From Isosphaeraceae bacterium EP7 (GTDB taxonomy: Bacteria > Planctomycetota > Planctomycetia > Isosphaerales > Isosphaeraceae): DNA of 64,000 nt. This document shows positions 54,606-63,720 of the stretch, piece after piece (the stretch's first letter is position 1; every line of letters begins with the position of its first letter). The notes beneath the pieces are model-generated. The model was not told the origin of the DNA and made no database searches. It worked only from the letters and a program-made list of their open reading frames with translations. Where the stretch lies: contig CP151667.1 in the NCBI GenBank assembly GCA_038400315.1, forward strand, positions 6,893,174-6,957,173, given 5' to 3'. The translations under genes were made by a program, and so were the position numbers.

Positions 54606-55544
54606 ATGACCATCGACGCCCCCGAACAGTTGCGCTGCCCCCGATGCCGGGGAGAGCTTGAATCCGCCGAATCTGCCCTGCGTTGCGGCGCCTGCGGCGC
54701 GACCTACCCGGTCGTCGGGGGCGTGCCCAGGCTGGCCGGCGAGGGCTACGTCGCCAGCTTCGGCCGCCAGTGGAACCGCTACGACGTGGCCCGCGACGCC
54801 GAGGACGAGGCCGTCTTCCAGGTCAAGACCGGCATCGCCCCGGCCGACCTCGCCGGCCTCACCGTCCTCGACGCCGGCTGCGGCGGTGGCCGCTACTGCC
54901 GGATCGCCGGCCGCTTTGGCGCGAAGGTCGTCGGCGTCGACCTCAGCGACGCGGTCGACAAGGCCGCCTCCCTCTGCGCCGACCTGCCCAACGTCTCTAT
55001 CGTCCAGGCCGACCTCCTCGACCTCCCCCTCGCCGAAAAAACCTTCGACCTGGCCTTCTCCATCGGCGTCCTGCACCACAGCCCCGACCCCCGCCGCGCG
55101 TTCGCCCAGGTCGCCGCCAGGGTGAAGCCGCGAGGCCGCCTCGCCGTCTGGCTCTACCGCCGCAACACCCCGCCGCAGGAATGGGCCAACTCCGCCCTCC
55201 GATCTCTGACCACCCGCATCCCCGCCCGGGTCCTGGAACCGTTGTGCGCCGGCCTGGGCGTCGTCGGCAGCGTCCCCATCCTCAACAAGACCCTCAACAA
55301 AATCGCCAACTTCTCCAACCACCCCGACTGGACCCTTCGCGTCTGCGACAACTTCGACTGGTACGCCCCCCGCTACCAGTCCCACCACACCGTCGCCGAG
55401 CTGAAAACCTGGTTTACCGAGGAAGGTTTCGGCCACCTGACTGAACTAGCCCCCGCCCGCACCGGCCCCCTGTATGACTGGGCCTATCGCAATGACCTGG
55501 TCATCGGCAGTGGCGTGAACGTGGCCGGGACGCGACTGGGTTAG
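54606..55544 (+). CDS. Zinc-ribbon class I methyltransferase
   Basis: A 312-residue protein. A Trm112-like zinc ribbon opens it (C11-PR-C14 and C27-GA-C30), followed by YPVVGGVPRL. The SAM domain has VLDAGCGGGRYCR from 87, VGVDLSDA and the DLAFSIGVLHHSPDP block, which fits the UbiE/Methyltransf_11 type. A basic helical region (IPARVLEPLC...NKTLNKIANFSNH) precedes the C-terminus. The substrate is unknown; relatives methylate glycan or small-molecule acceptors. There is no ribosome site before the ATG, but a TG-TAAACT hexamer ends 9 nt upstream, so a leaderless transcript is possible. Confidence 0.85.
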   Translation: MTIDAPEQLRCPRCRGELESAESALRCGACGATYPVVGGVPRLAGEGYVASFGRQWNRYDVARDAEDEAVFQVKTGIAPADLAGLTVLDAGCGGGRYCRIAGRFGAKVVGVDLSDAVDKAASLCADLPNVSIVQADLLDLPLAEKTFDLAFSIGVLHHSPDPRRAFAQVAARVKPRGRLAVWLYRRNTPPQEWANSALRSLTTRIPARVLEPLCAGLGVVGSVPILNKTLNKIANFSNHPDWTLRVCDNFDWYAPRYQSHHTVAELKTWFTEEGFGHLTELAPARTGPLYDWAYRNDLVIGSGVNVAGTRLG

Positions 55545-55572
55545 GTGAGAGCCATCGACGTTCGAGTCCGAC

Positions 55573-55607
55573 GGTTGACGCGGCATTCCCATGCCCTGGC
55601 GTCAACC
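55573..55607. terminator. Shared hairpin between convergent genes
   Basis: GGTTGACGC (55573-55581) pairs with GCGTCAACC (55599-55607), with an inner GGCAT/ATGCC stem. It sits between the stops of the zinc-ribbon methyltransferase and the FG-GAP gene and touches the latter's stop codon. No T-run; probably a bidirectional terminator. Confidence 0.5.
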
Positions 55608-56857
55608 TATCCGATCCAGGCAGGCTCGCGTCCCGGATCGAAGAGCACGGCGAGCCCAGGCCGACGAGTCCCGAACACGCCCGGCGACCGGCCAGGTACC
55701 GCGACGTGAAGAGAGGATGCATTAACGTCGACCTGCCTCGCCGTTGCTGGCGCCGCGGACCCAACCCGCACCGACCTGAAGGCGGGGTTCGCGGCCGGGG
55801 CGGCGGCCACGACGGGCGTCACCGCAAGGCCCAGCGGCACGTCCGCGCTGTTCGCCCGCCCCCAGATGACCACGGTGATGAGCGACGGCGGGAGGTTTCC
55901 GGAACGCCATTCCGACGTGCTTGGCGTGTAGACGAGGCGATCGTCGAAGCCGTCGCCGTTGTAATCGCCGATCATGGGGAGCCGGGTCCCATCGGCGACG
56001 CCGCCGGGGCCGGAGATTTCGACCAGGCCCAAGGCATGGTCAAGGTAGGTCCAGAAATTCTGGGCCGGATGGTAGAGGGTCGGGTCGGCCTTGCCGTCGC
56101 CATTGTAGTCGCCCGCGGTGGGCAGCATGCCCGCCGCCGCGGCGGGCATGTCCAGGACCAGCAGCGTCGTGGCCACCGAGTTGCCGATGTACCAACGCTT
56201 CGTCGAGGGGCTGAACACCGCCAGATCGGCCTTGCCGTCGCCGTCGAAGTCGGCCACCAACGGGACGTCGTCACCGCCGGCGCCCCCCCAGACCAACGTC
56301 GTCGGCGCGGCGGCGCCCCCAGAGTTGCGGATCGTCCAGATCGCCGTCGAGGGCTCGTAGACCGCCAGGTCAGCCTTGCCGTCGCCGTCGAAGTCGCCGA
56401 CCATCGGGACATCGCCGCCGCCGGCGCGGCCCCAGACCATCGCCATCGGCGCGGCGCCCGACGAGTGGCGGATGAACCAGATCGCCGTCTCCGGGCTATA
56501 GATCGCCAAGTCGGCCTTGCGATCTCCGTCGAAGTCGCCCGTCAGCGGGATGTCGGCACTGCCGGCGCGGCCCCAGACCACCACCGTCGGCTCGGCGCCC
56601 GACGAGTTGCGGATCGCCCAGACCGACGTCGTCGGGTCGTACACCGCCATGTCCGATTGACCGTCGCCGTCGAAGTCATTCGCCGCGACCTTCTGAGCCT
56701 GGCTCGACACCGACAAGTGAGGCCCGCCGACACCGCCGCCAAGGCCGGTCAGCGACACCGAGGCGAGCAACGCCCTCGGCTCCATCGCTTCGATTCGGGG
56801 GGAGAATGCGCCTCGAGCCCGCCTCGACCCTCGAATTCCCGCCTTCGATGGAATCAT
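55607..56857 (-). CDS. FG-GAP/VCBS repeat surface protein with LEPR-type leader
   Basis: A 416-residue protein; ATG 56857 has GGAGG 9 nt upstream. The N-terminal segment FSPRIEAMEPRALLAS matches the LEPR-xLL motif found near the start of many large planctomycete surface proteins. At least six repeats of about 55 residues follow, each with a calcium-type loop (DFDGDGKADLAVY and variants) and a W-x-I-R-N-S-x-G-A half, forming a beta-propeller of the FG-GAP class. Calcium binding and a surface role in adhesion are expected from the family. No PEP-CTERM or membrane anchor is present at the C-terminus. The gene stands alone, with a shared terminator at its 3' end. Confidence 0.82.
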   Translation of the reverse strand: MIPSKAGIRGSRRARGAFSPRIEAMEPRALLASVSLTGLGGGVGGPHLSVSSQAQKVAANDFDGDGQSDMAVYDPTTSVWAIRNSSGAEPTVVVWGRAGSADIPLTGDFDGDRKADLAIYSPETAIWFIRHSSGAAPMAMVWGRAGGGDVPMVGDFDGDGKADLAVYEPSTAIWTIRNSGGAAAPTTLVWGGAGGDDVPLVADFDGDGKADLAVFSPSTKRWYIGNSVATTLLVLDMPAAAAGMLPTAGDYNGDGKADPTLYHPAQNFWTYLDHALGLVEISGPGGVADGTRLPMIGDYNGDGFDDRLVYTPSTSEWRSGNLPPSLITVVIWGRANSADVPLGLAVTPVVAAAPAANPAFRSVRVGSAAPATARQVDVNASSLHVAVPGRSPGVFGTRRPGLAVLFDPGREPAWIG

Positions 56858-57405
56858 CACGCATCACCTCCGATCACGACCGGTTTGGATCACGTCCCTC
56901 GCCCGTCGACGGGGGGGTCAAGCCGAATACCCGGCCATGGCCACGCATCGACGAAAGTGATGTCGACGCACCCGCCCCCGGCTCGGGGCCGACGGTTCGT
57001 TCCATCGTCGAAGGGGATGTTCGCGGGGCCTCTCCCCGCGGCGAGCCCTGGTCCAGGGGGATTGCTATCGTCCACGACGGCGCGCGAACACGCAAGCCAA
57101 TGACCACAAGACCGACTTTAATATCACCCCTCAGAATCCGCCCGATGTATTGCGCGACTCCGACCCAAGGCGCCATCGCTTCCACGTCGACCGCCGAGCC
57201 TAACCCGCGGCCATCACGCAGGTCGTCGCGGCGACCGGGAGTTGATCGGAGTCTCGACGTCCCTCCCGGCCCAGAATCCGCCATTCCGCACGATCGCCGC
57301 CCGCCGATGCCTCCATCAAAGTGAGACATCAGCAGGCCCGTGACATCCGCAGGTCCGACGCAATTGCCCTGCATCCTCGGTCGGAACGTCACATCGACAT
57401 TGAAG
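56858..57405. other. 548-bp gap without a convincing gene
   Basis: Contains the ribosome site and upstream region of the FG-GAP gene and the 3' flank of the MFS gene. A 172-codon minus-strand frame crosses it but has shadow-like composition and no ribosome site. No strong hairpin was found. Confidence 0.45.
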
Positions 57406-58716
57406 TCACGCCGGCTCGGCCATGACCACCGCCTCGTCGGCGTCGACCGTCCCCTCGGCGGCGGCGGCCAGGGAGTGGACGAGGTCCATGGGGGGTGACG
57501 CGTCGGCCAGGCGCAGGCGGCCGGCGAGCCAGAGGCTGAGCAGGGTCGTCGCGATGGAGATGAGGCCGACGGTCGGGAAGTGCAGGAGCTTTCCGTCGAT
57601 GGGTGACTTCGCCAGGATCATCCCGGCAACCGACGCCCCCATGCCCGCGGCGATGTGCTGCACGGCCGAGTTGGCTCCCAGGAAGCCGCCGCGCTGGTGG
57701 GGCTCGACGCTCGACGTGATCATCGCCATCGCCGGCACCATCCGGCCCGCGTTGCTCACCATCAAGGCGCCCATCACCAGCACCGCAACGGCCAGCGGCA
57801 CCGGCGGCAGGTTGGTCGAGACCAGGATCATCAGGGCGAAGAACGGGGCCACCAGTCGGTAGACCTTCAACTTGCCGTGGCGGTCGGCGAAGCGGCCCGA
57901 GATGGGCGAGCCGACCATCGTCAGCAGGCCGCCGACGATGTAGCAGAACGGCAGTTGCCCCTCCTTGATCCCGACGTTGGCCACCAGGTAAATGCTGAGG
58001 GACGGGATGACCGTGAAGGCGCCGAACATCAAGGTCGCCATCAGGGCGAATGCCCTCAGGTGGTTCGGGTGGATCAAGGTCTCCTTGAGCCGGACCAGCG
58101 GATCACCCTCGACCCGCCTGCCCAGGTGCGCATCGAGCCTGGGCAACGCCCAGCCGGACAGGAACAGGATGGGCACGCCGAGCGCCGCGAGCACCAGGAA
58201 GGGCATCTGCCAGCCGTAATTCTGGCCCAGGGTCAGGCCCACCGGCACGCCGAAGACCGATGCCAGCGCGAAGGCCGACATCAGGGCGCCGGTCGCACGA
58301 CCACGGCGCTCCTCGGGGAAGACGTCGCCGACGATCGCCATGGCCATCCCGCCCAGGACGCCGCCGAACGCGCCGGTCAGGAACCGGGCCGCGAGCAGGA
58401 GTGGATAGGTGGTCGCCAGGCCGCACATCAGGGTTCCCACCAGGAACCCGACGAAGAGGGCGAGAAACGCCGGCCGCCGCGCGAACTTGTCGATCACCAT
58501 CGTCGCCACCAGCCCGGCCAGGCCGGCGGCGTAGGTGTAAGACGCCACGATCGCGCTGAATTGCGCCGGAGAGAGGTTCATCGCCCGCTCGAGCTGCGGG
58601 CCCAGCGGCATGATGACCATGAAGTCGACGATGCTGGTGAACTGCACCGCGGCCAGCACGAGAATGACCAGCCGCTCACGAGGCGACATCGAACCACCCG
58701 ACGATCCGTCCGCCAT
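57406..58716 (-). CDS. Major facilitator superfamily transporter
   Basis: A 436-residue protein with 12 predicted membrane helices; ATG 58716 follows GGGAG by 10 nt, while a TTG nine bases earlier is too close to it. MFS marks are the loop 2-3 block DKFARRPAFLALFVGFLVG, the helix 5 region VFGVPVGLTLGQNYGWQMPF, the central charged loop between helices 6 and 7, and a DRHGKLKVYRL loop 8-9 block. The outline (ALMSAFALASVFGVPVG; NLSPAQFSAIVASYTYAAG) resembles drug- or sugar-efflux members of the AraJ/DHA1 type. The substrate is unknown. It is transcribed alone. Confidence 0.88.
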   Translation of the reverse strand: MADGSSGGSMSPRERLVILVLAAVQFTSIVDFMVIMPLGPQLERAMNLSPAQFSAIVASYTYAAGLAGLVATMVIDKFARRPAFLALFVGFLVGTLMCGLATTYPLLLAARFLTGAFGGVLGGMAMAIVGDVFPEERRGRATGALMSAFALASVFGVPVGLTLGQNYGWQMPFLVLAALGVPILFLSGWALPRLDAHLGRRVEGDPLVRLKETLIHPNHLRAFALMATLMFGAFTVIPSLSIYLVANVGIKEGQLPFCYIVGGLLTMVGSPISGRFADRHGKLKVYRLVAPFFALMILVSTNLPPVPLAVAVLVMGALMVSNAGRMVPAMAMITSSVEPHQRGGFLGANSAVQHIAAGMGASVAGMILAKSPIDGKLLHFPTVGLISIATTLLSLWLAGRLRLADASPPMDLVHSLAAAAEGTVDADEAVVMAEPA

Positions 58717-58867
58717 CGCGCGCAAGCTCCCTTGATCGCCGCTCCCCGGGCCGGCGCGGGCCTTCCAGGCCCCGGCCGCCTATCCCGGGTCGACGCGGCG
58801 GTGCCGCGTCGGGGTCAATCTGCCGAATCATGCCGCGCGCGTCAAGGCCCCACCGGGGAACATCCGT

Positions 58868-59827
58868 TCATTTCCCGGCCGGCGGCCAGAGGTGGAACCC
58901 CGTCATCGTCGTCTCCACGCTGTACAGGCTCTTGCCCGCGCAGATGTAGAGCGTCTTGCGGTCGGGCCCGCCAAATTCGACGTTCGCGGGCCCCTCGGGC
59001 GTGGCGATGAACGCCAGGGCCGTGCCGTCGGGGGCGTACACGTAGACACCCGCCAGGGCCCCCGAGCCCGCCGTGGCCACGATCCGGCCGTCGGTCGTCA
59101 CTGTGAACCCGTCGATCCCGCTCCCCTTGCCGAAGTCCTTGATGACACGCGGCTTCGAGACATTTCCGTCGGAGTCCAGGTTCAGGGCCACCAGGGCCCG
59201 CCGCTTCGACCCGTTATCGGCGACGTAGAGCGTCTTGCCGTCGGGGCTGATGGCCAGGCCGTTGGGCTTCGTCGCGGTCGTCTCCAGCCGGTGCACCGAG
59301 CCGTCGGGATCGATCCGGAAGACGCCTTCGAAGTCCAGCTCGCGGGGCTCGTCGCCCACGTAGCGGGGGTCGGACATGTAAACACGCCCGGCGGCGTCGA
59401 CCGTCACGTCGTTGGGGCTGTTGAACTTCTTCCCCTCATAGCGATCGGCCAGGGTGCGGACAGTGCCATCGGCCTCTGCGATCGAGACCCGGCGGTTGCC
59501 CCCCGTGTTGGCCCCCTCGGCGACGACGAGCCGCCCCTTGGGGTCGAAGACCATGCCGTTGCTCCGGCCGCCGGGGTCGCGAAGCGCGGTGACCTTACCC
59601 GTGGCCGGGTCGAACCGCATGAGGCGGTTGCCGATGTCGGAGAAGAGGATCGCGCCGTCGCCGGCAAGCGCTCCCCCCTCGGTGAAGCTCCCCTCGCCCC
59701 AGAGCTTGCGGACCTTCGCCCCTTTGGGCACCACCGAGTCGGCCCCGGCGCCGGGTTCAAAAGTCGTGCCCGGGCCGTCGAGGCCGACGAATGCCAGGGT
59801 CAGGGCCAAGGCGGCGGCGAGGGACAT
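58868..59827 (-). CDS. Exported SMP-30/gluconolactonase-like protein
   Basis: A 319-residue protein with signal peptide (AAALALTLAFVGLDG) and a six-bladed propeller fold. The metal-site residues of the SMP-30 family can be placed: Glu50 in FTEGGA, Asn139 in KFNSPNDVTV, and the Asp of GIDGFTV near 240. RSNGMVFDPKGRLVV, then KPNGLAISPDGKTLYVAD, are typical blade motifs. It should hydrolyse sugar lactones, probably in the periplasm. GGAG lies 7 nt before the ATG. It lies 151 bp from the MFS gene on the same strand, which could transport the substrate (inference). Confidence 0.88.
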   Translation of the reverse strand: MSLAAALALTLAFVGLDGPGTTFEPGAGADSVVPKGAKVRKLWGEGSFTEGGALAGDGAILFSDIGNRLMRFDPATGKVTALRDPGGRSNGMVFDPKGRLVVAEGANTGGNRRVSIAEADGTVRTLADRYEGKKFNSPNDVTVDAAGRVYMSDPRYVGDEPRELDFEGVFRIDPDGSVHRLETTATKPNGLAISPDGKTLYVADNGSKRRALVALNLDSDGNVSKPRVIKDFGKGSGIDGFTVTTDGRIVATAGSGALAGVYVYAPDGTALAFIATPEGPANVEFGGPDRKTLYICAGKSLYSVETTMTGFHLWPPAGK

Positions 59828-60262
59828 GGCGTAGCTCCAGTGCGTCGAGATCGGTCCGGTTCGGTCCGCCGGACACGCTACGCCGGAGGCAGGGCCGGGT
59901 CAAGCGTCCGGCCTGCCACGCCGCGGGCGAATGCCCCAGAATGATCTCATCTCGCATCAAGATGAGAATCGCCAAGAAATCGGCGTCCGGTCCCCTCCCA
60001 AGCGGCTGAATTTGGCCATGTCTGGATTGCCTGATTCGCCATCCAGGCGGACGACGGAATCGCCCTCGGTGCAGAAAATCATCACGCCAACATCCGATTT
60101 CGCGTCCGGCCCGACGGCGTCCCTCGGCGGCACGCAAGGTGCCAAGGTCGGCCTGTCGTCCTCATCAATCGGCGGGCTGGCTGCCGCCGTGGGCCGGCCT
60201 TCCCGAGAGGCCGGCCATTTTCAAGCATGCATTCCACTTCGATCATTGATGGAGCATCTGCG
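59828..60262 (+). other. 435-bp gap and leader of ferritin-like gene, with hairpins
   Basis: Two hairpins are visible: CTCATCT/AGATGAG near 59945-59965, and GGCCGGCCT (60192-60200) with AGGCCGGCC (60208-60216), followed by ATTTTC. The second looks like a terminator or leader hairpin only 46 bp before the start of the ferritin-like gene. A plus-strand frame here has no convincing features. Confidence 0.4.
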
Positions 60263-61189
60263 ATGCTGATTCCTCCGAACGTCGGTTCGCCCAAGGGTGC
60301 TGGTCAGGCTCGCCGGAGCTTCCTCAAGAGGCTGGGGCTCGGCGCGGGGGCCATGGGGCTCGTCGGCGCGGGGATGCAGGGGACGGCGTTTGCCCAGCGC
60401 GGCGGGCTCGATCCGGCCGTGCTGAACTTCGCCCTGAACCTGGAATATCTGGAGGCGGAGTATTACTCCCTCGCCACGACCGGGCTGAGCATCCAGGAGC
60501 GGGGCGTCGGCGTGACGGGCATCAACACGGGCGCGGGCAACCCCGGGACGCTGACGGTCAAGGCCAATCCCAAGGTCCCATTCGCGACGCCGCTCATCGA
60601 GCAGTATGCCAATGAGATTGCGCAAGACGAGCTGAACCACGTCGTCTTTCTGAGGTCGGCCCTGGGCGGGGCGGCGGTGGCCAAGCCCGCCATCGACCTC
60701 CTCAACAGCTTCAACGCCGCGGGGATGGCCATCGGCCTGCCCGACGGCTTCGACCCGTTCGCCAGCGAGGTCAATTTCCTGCTCGGCGCGTTCGTCTTCG
60801 AAGACGTGGGCGTGACGGCCTACAAGGGCGCCGCCCGCCTGATCGCCAATAAAGACTTCCTGGAAGCCGCCGCCGGCATCCTCGCGGTCGAGGCCTACCA
60901 CGCCGGCGAGGTGCGCACAGTGCTCGCCCGGATCAACGCCGACAATCCCGGCGCCGGCATCGCCGGACTCGTCCAGAAGATCTCCGACCTGCGCGACGGC
61001 GCCGACGGCCCCGCCGACCTCGACCAGGGGATTCTCGACGGCAACGGTCAGATCAACATCGTGCCGACCGACGCCAACGGCATCGCCTTCAGCCGGACCA
61101 CCCAGCAGGTCCTGAACATCGTCTACCTGAACGGCAACGGCACCCCCGGCGGGTTCTACCCCCTCGGGCTCAACGGCGGCATCCGCTAA
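60263..61189 (+). CDS. Tat-exported ferritin-like domain protein
   Basis: A 308-residue protein. ATG 60263 has GGAG 8 nt upstream; an ATG at 60227 would add 12 residues. The Tat signal has the twin Arg in [12 protein letters not shown] (17-18), a hydrophobic stretch and AFAQ. The mature part is a four-helix bundle of the Ferritin_2 type. Helix 1 holds [10 protein letters not shown] (Glu61, Glu64, Glu66), and later helices hold [22 protein letters not shown] and [11 protein letters not shown], so the E..E..H pattern of a di-iron site is largely kept. It may store or oxidise iron or protect against oxidants in the periplasm. The DUF4394 gene follows after 67 bp. Confidence 0.85.
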   Translation: MLIPPNVGSPKGAGQARRSFLKRLGLGAGAMGLVGAGMQGTAFAQRGGLDPAVLNFALNLEYLEAEYYSLATTGLSIQERGVGVTGINTGAGNPGTLTVKANPKVPFATPLIEQYANEIAQDELNHVVFLRSALGGAAVAKPAIDLLNSFNAAGMAIGLPDGFDPFASEVNFLLGAFVFEDVGVTAYKGAARLIANKDFLEAAAGILAVEAYHAGEVRTVLARINADNPGAGIAGLVQKISDLRDGADGPADLDQGILDGNGQINIVPTDANGIAFSRTTQQVLNIVYLNGNGTPGGFYPLGLNGGIR

Positions 61190-61256
61190 ATCGCGCTCTC
61201 GAGTCGTGCCTTCCCCCCCACATTGACCTGATTACACTCACACGCGGGACACCCTC

Positions 61257-62147
61257 ATGAGCGTTCGGAACCTGATCGCTGGACTGGTCGCCGTCGGCGC
61301 CCTCGCGGCTGCCTCCAACGCCTCGGCGGACACCTACACCCTGGGCGACGGCGGCAACTCGCTCGTCCGCTTCGCCAACGGCAGCCCCGGCTCGGCCTCG
61401 GTGGTCGCCGGCTTCAGCGGCGCCGCCACCGCGCTGGACGCCATCGACTTCCGCCCCGACACCGGCGAGTTGTACGGCTACCAGAGCAACAGCAACACGT
61501 ATTACACGGTCAATACGTCCACCGGCGCCCTGACGGCCGTCTCCGGGGCCGTCGCCCCGACCAACACGTTCGTCCTGGGCATCGACTTTAACCCGACGAT
61601 CGATCGCCTGCGCACCGTGACCGAGAGCGGGCAGAACATCGTCTTCAACCCCAACACCGGCACGACCACCGTCGCCACCGGCCTGGCCTATGCCGCGGGC
61701 GACGTCAACGCCGGCCTCGTGCCGTCGATCGTCGAGAACGCCTATACCAATAGCTTCAAGGGTGCCACAACGACCACCCAGTATGCCATAGACTACCGCC
61801 TGCACACGCTCACCACGCTGGCGAACAACGCCGGAACGCTGGCGACCATCGGCACGATCACCCTGGATGGCGTCGAGCTGAACTTCGACGAATACGTCGG
61901 ATTCGACATCGCCACATTCGGCGGGGTCAATGTCGGCTATGCCGTGCTGAACGTGGACGGCATCTCGGGCCTGTACACGATCGACCTGGCCTCCGGCGCG
62001 GCCACGTCGCTGGGCGCGTTCGACTCGTCTCTGTCGAGCATCCCGCTCTACTCCCTGGCCGTGGCCCCCGTGCCCGAGCCCGCCACCCTGGCGATGCTCG
62101 GCACCGGGCTCGCCGCCGTCGCCTTCGCGGCACGCCGCCGGTCCTGA
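61257..62147 (+). CDS. DUF4394 PEP-CTERM protein
   Basis: A 296-residue protein with signal peptide (IAGLVAVGALAAASNASA). The body is DUF4394, a beta-rich domain with the blocks ALDAIDFRPDTGELYGYQSN, VLGIDFNPTIDRLRTV and NFDEYVGFDIATF. The C-terminus is a PEP-CTERM signal (VPEP at 272-275, helix, RRRS). It should be exported and processed by an exosortase encoded elsewhere. Genes of this type next to ferritin-like genes suggest a shared envelope function, but none is known. It ends before two hairpins that separate it from the convergent DUF1501 gene. Confidence 0.88.
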   Translation: MSVRNLIAGLVAVGALAAASNASADTYTLGDGGNSLVRFANGSPGSASVVAGFSGAATALDAIDFRPDTGELYGYQSNSNTYYTVNTSTGALTAVSGAVAPTNTFVLGIDFNPTIDRLRTVTESGQNIVFNPNTGTTTVATGLAYAAGDVNAGLVPSIVENAYTNSFKGATTTTQYAIDYRLHTLTTLANNAGTLATIGTITLDGVELNFDEYVGFDIATFGGVNVGYAVLNVDGISGLYTIDLASGAATSLGAFDSSLSSIPLYSLAVAPVPEPATLAMLGTGLAAVAFAARRRS

Positions 62148-62166
62148 CCCTTCTTCATCGCACCGA

Positions 62167-62203
62167 GATCGCGGCCGATCCGATTCATTTGCAGGCCGCG
62201 ATC
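62167..62203 (+). terminator. 10-bp hairpin after DUF4394 gene
   Basis: GATCGCGGCC (62167-62176) and GGCCGCGATC (62194-62203) pair perfectly around a 17-nt loop, 20 bp after the stop. No T-run follows. Confidence 0.5.
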
Positions 62204-62211
62204 CATCATCC

Positions 62212-62248
62212 CCGGGCCCGCCTGGCTTCAAACGCCCGGCGGGCCCGG
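62212..62248 (-). terminator. 11-bp hairpin after DUF1501 gene
   Basis: CCGGGCCCGCC (62212-62222) pairs with GGCGGGCCCGG (62238-62248) around a 15-nt loop. It lies 22 bp beyond the DUF1501 stop. No T-run on the minus strand. Confidence 0.5.
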
Positions 62249-62269
62249 TCCCATTTCCGGGTCGCAAAA

Positions 62270-63694
62270 TCAGGCGAGGATCTGCGGGATGACGTGGCCG
62301 TGCACGTCGGTCAGGCGGCGATCAATCCCGTTATGGCGATAGGTCAGGCGCGTGTGGTCGATGCCCAGCAGGTGCAGCACGGTGGCGTGCACGTCGTAGA
62401 CTTCCGTCGGGCTCTCGACCGCCTTGTACGACCACTCGTCGCTGGCGCCATGGGTGACGCCCCCCTTGATGCCGCCGCCGGCCAGCCAGTTGGTGAACGC
62501 GAGCGGGTTGTGGTCGCGCCCCTTGCCCCCCTGGCCGCACGGCATCCGGCCGAACTCGGTAGTCCAGAGGATGATCGTGTCGTCGAGCAGCCCGCGCGAC
62601 TTCAGGTCGAGCAGCAGGGCGGCGGCCGGCCGATCCATCCCGGCGGCCATGCTGCCGTGGTCGCGGGCCAGGTCCTCGTGAGAGTCCCAGTTGCGTCGGG
62701 GGAACCCGTTGTCGGCGCCGCTCCAGACCTGCACGAACCGGACCCCGCGCTCCAGCAAACGCCGGGCGATCAGGCAGTTGCGGCCGAAGTCCTCGGTCAC
62801 CGGGTCGTCCAACCCATAAAGCGACTTCGTCGCGTCGGTCTCCCCCTTCAGGTCGAGCGCCTCGGGCGCGCTCAGTTGCAACCGGGCGGCCAGCTCGTAC
62901 GAGGCGATGCGGGCGTCGAGCCTCGAATCCCCCTCGCGGGTGGCCTTGTGGCCCCGGTTCAAGGCATCGAGCAATGCCAGGCCTTCGCTGCGTGCCTCGG
63001 GGGTGAGGTCGGGGTCGTCGGGCGGGAACAGGTCGAAGATCGGGTTCTTGCCGCCCGGCCGCACGGTCGTCCCCTGGTGCGTCGCGGGCAGGAACCCGGC
63101 GCCCCAGTTGGCCGGCCCGTTGGGGGCATAGCCGCGCGTGTCGGGCAGCACCACGAACGTGGGCAGGTCGCGGTTCATCGACCCCAGTCCGTACGACGCC
63201 CAGGCGCCCATCGCCGGGAACCCGGGGAGCACGAACCCGGTCCCTTGCAGGAACGTGGCCGGCCCGTGGACGTTCGACTTGGAGGTCATCGCCGGCAGGA
63301 ACGCGATGTCGTCGACGCATCCGCCGATGTGCGGGACGAGGTCGCTGACGTATTTGCCGCACTCGCCGCGCGGGGACCAGGCCCAGGGGCTCTTCATCAC
63401 GGGGCCCGGGCTGCTCTGGAACAGCTCGACCTTGCCGCCGGGGTCGAACGGCTTGCCGTGGTCCCTGATCAGCCTGGGCTTGTAGTCGAACGTGTCGCAC
63501 TGGCTGGCGGCGCCCGACATGAAGAGCTGCACCACCCGCGTGGCCTTCGCCTTGTGGTGCAGGCCGCCATTCAGGTCGGCTCGGGGCCTGGGCCCGTCGG
63601 CCGCCAGCAGTCCCTCGGTGCCCATCATGTGCGCCAGCGCCATCCCGCCCAGGCCGCCGCCGGAACGCCAGAGGAACTGTCGACGGTCGATCAT
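62270..63694 (-). CDS. DUF1501 sulfatase-like exported protein
   Basis: A 474-residue protein. ATG 63694 begins MIDRRQFLWRSGGGLGGMAL, a Tat signal with twin Arg, and GGGGA lies upstream. Family blocks include VQLFMSGAASQCDTFDYKP near the mature start, WAWSPRGECGKYVSDLVPHI, DNGFPRRNWDSHEDLARDH, and TEFGRMPCGQGGKGRDHNPL near the C-terminus. DUF1501 proteins have an alkaline-phosphatase or sulfatase-like fold and in planctomycetes occur next to DUF1549/DUF1553 (cytochrome-type) genes; the substrate is unknown. The upstream gene here is exactly such a partner, 26 bp away. Confidence 0.93.
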   Translation of the reverse strand: MIDRRQFLWRSGGGLGGMALAHMMGTEGLLAADGPRPRADLNGGLHHKAKATRVVQLFMSGAASQCDTFDYKPRLIRDHGKPFDPGGKVELFQSSPGPVMKSPWAWSPRGECGKYVSDLVPHIGGCVDDIAFLPAMTSKSNVHGPATFLQGTGFVLPGFPAMGAWASYGLGSMNRDLPTFVVLPDTRGYAPNGPANWGAGFLPATHQGTTVRPGGKNPIFDLFPPDDPDLTPEARSEGLALLDALNRGHKATREGDSRLDARIASYELAARLQLSAPEALDLKGETDATKSLYGLDDPVTEDFGRNCLIARRLLERGVRFVQVWSGADNGFPRRNWDSHEDLARDHGSMAAGMDRPAAALLLDLKSRGLLDDTIILWTTEFGRMPCGQGGKGRDHNPLAFTNWLAGGGIKGGVTHGASDEWSYKAVESPTEVYDVHATVLHLLGIDHTRLTYRHNGIDRRLTDVHGHVIPQILA

Positions 63695-63720
63695 GGCCGG
63701 GGTCCCCCTGCAAATGTCAG

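Noticed and set aside
55573-55607. Promoter (TTGACG) upstream of the FG-GAP region
   Set aside because: The hexamer is part of a hairpin arm between two convergent gene ends, with no -10 box downstream.
56874-57392. A 172-codon minus-strand frame between the FG-GAP and MFS genes
   Set aside because: GTG start without ribosome site, Gly/Arg/Pro-rich composition, no recognisable segment; left as intergenic.
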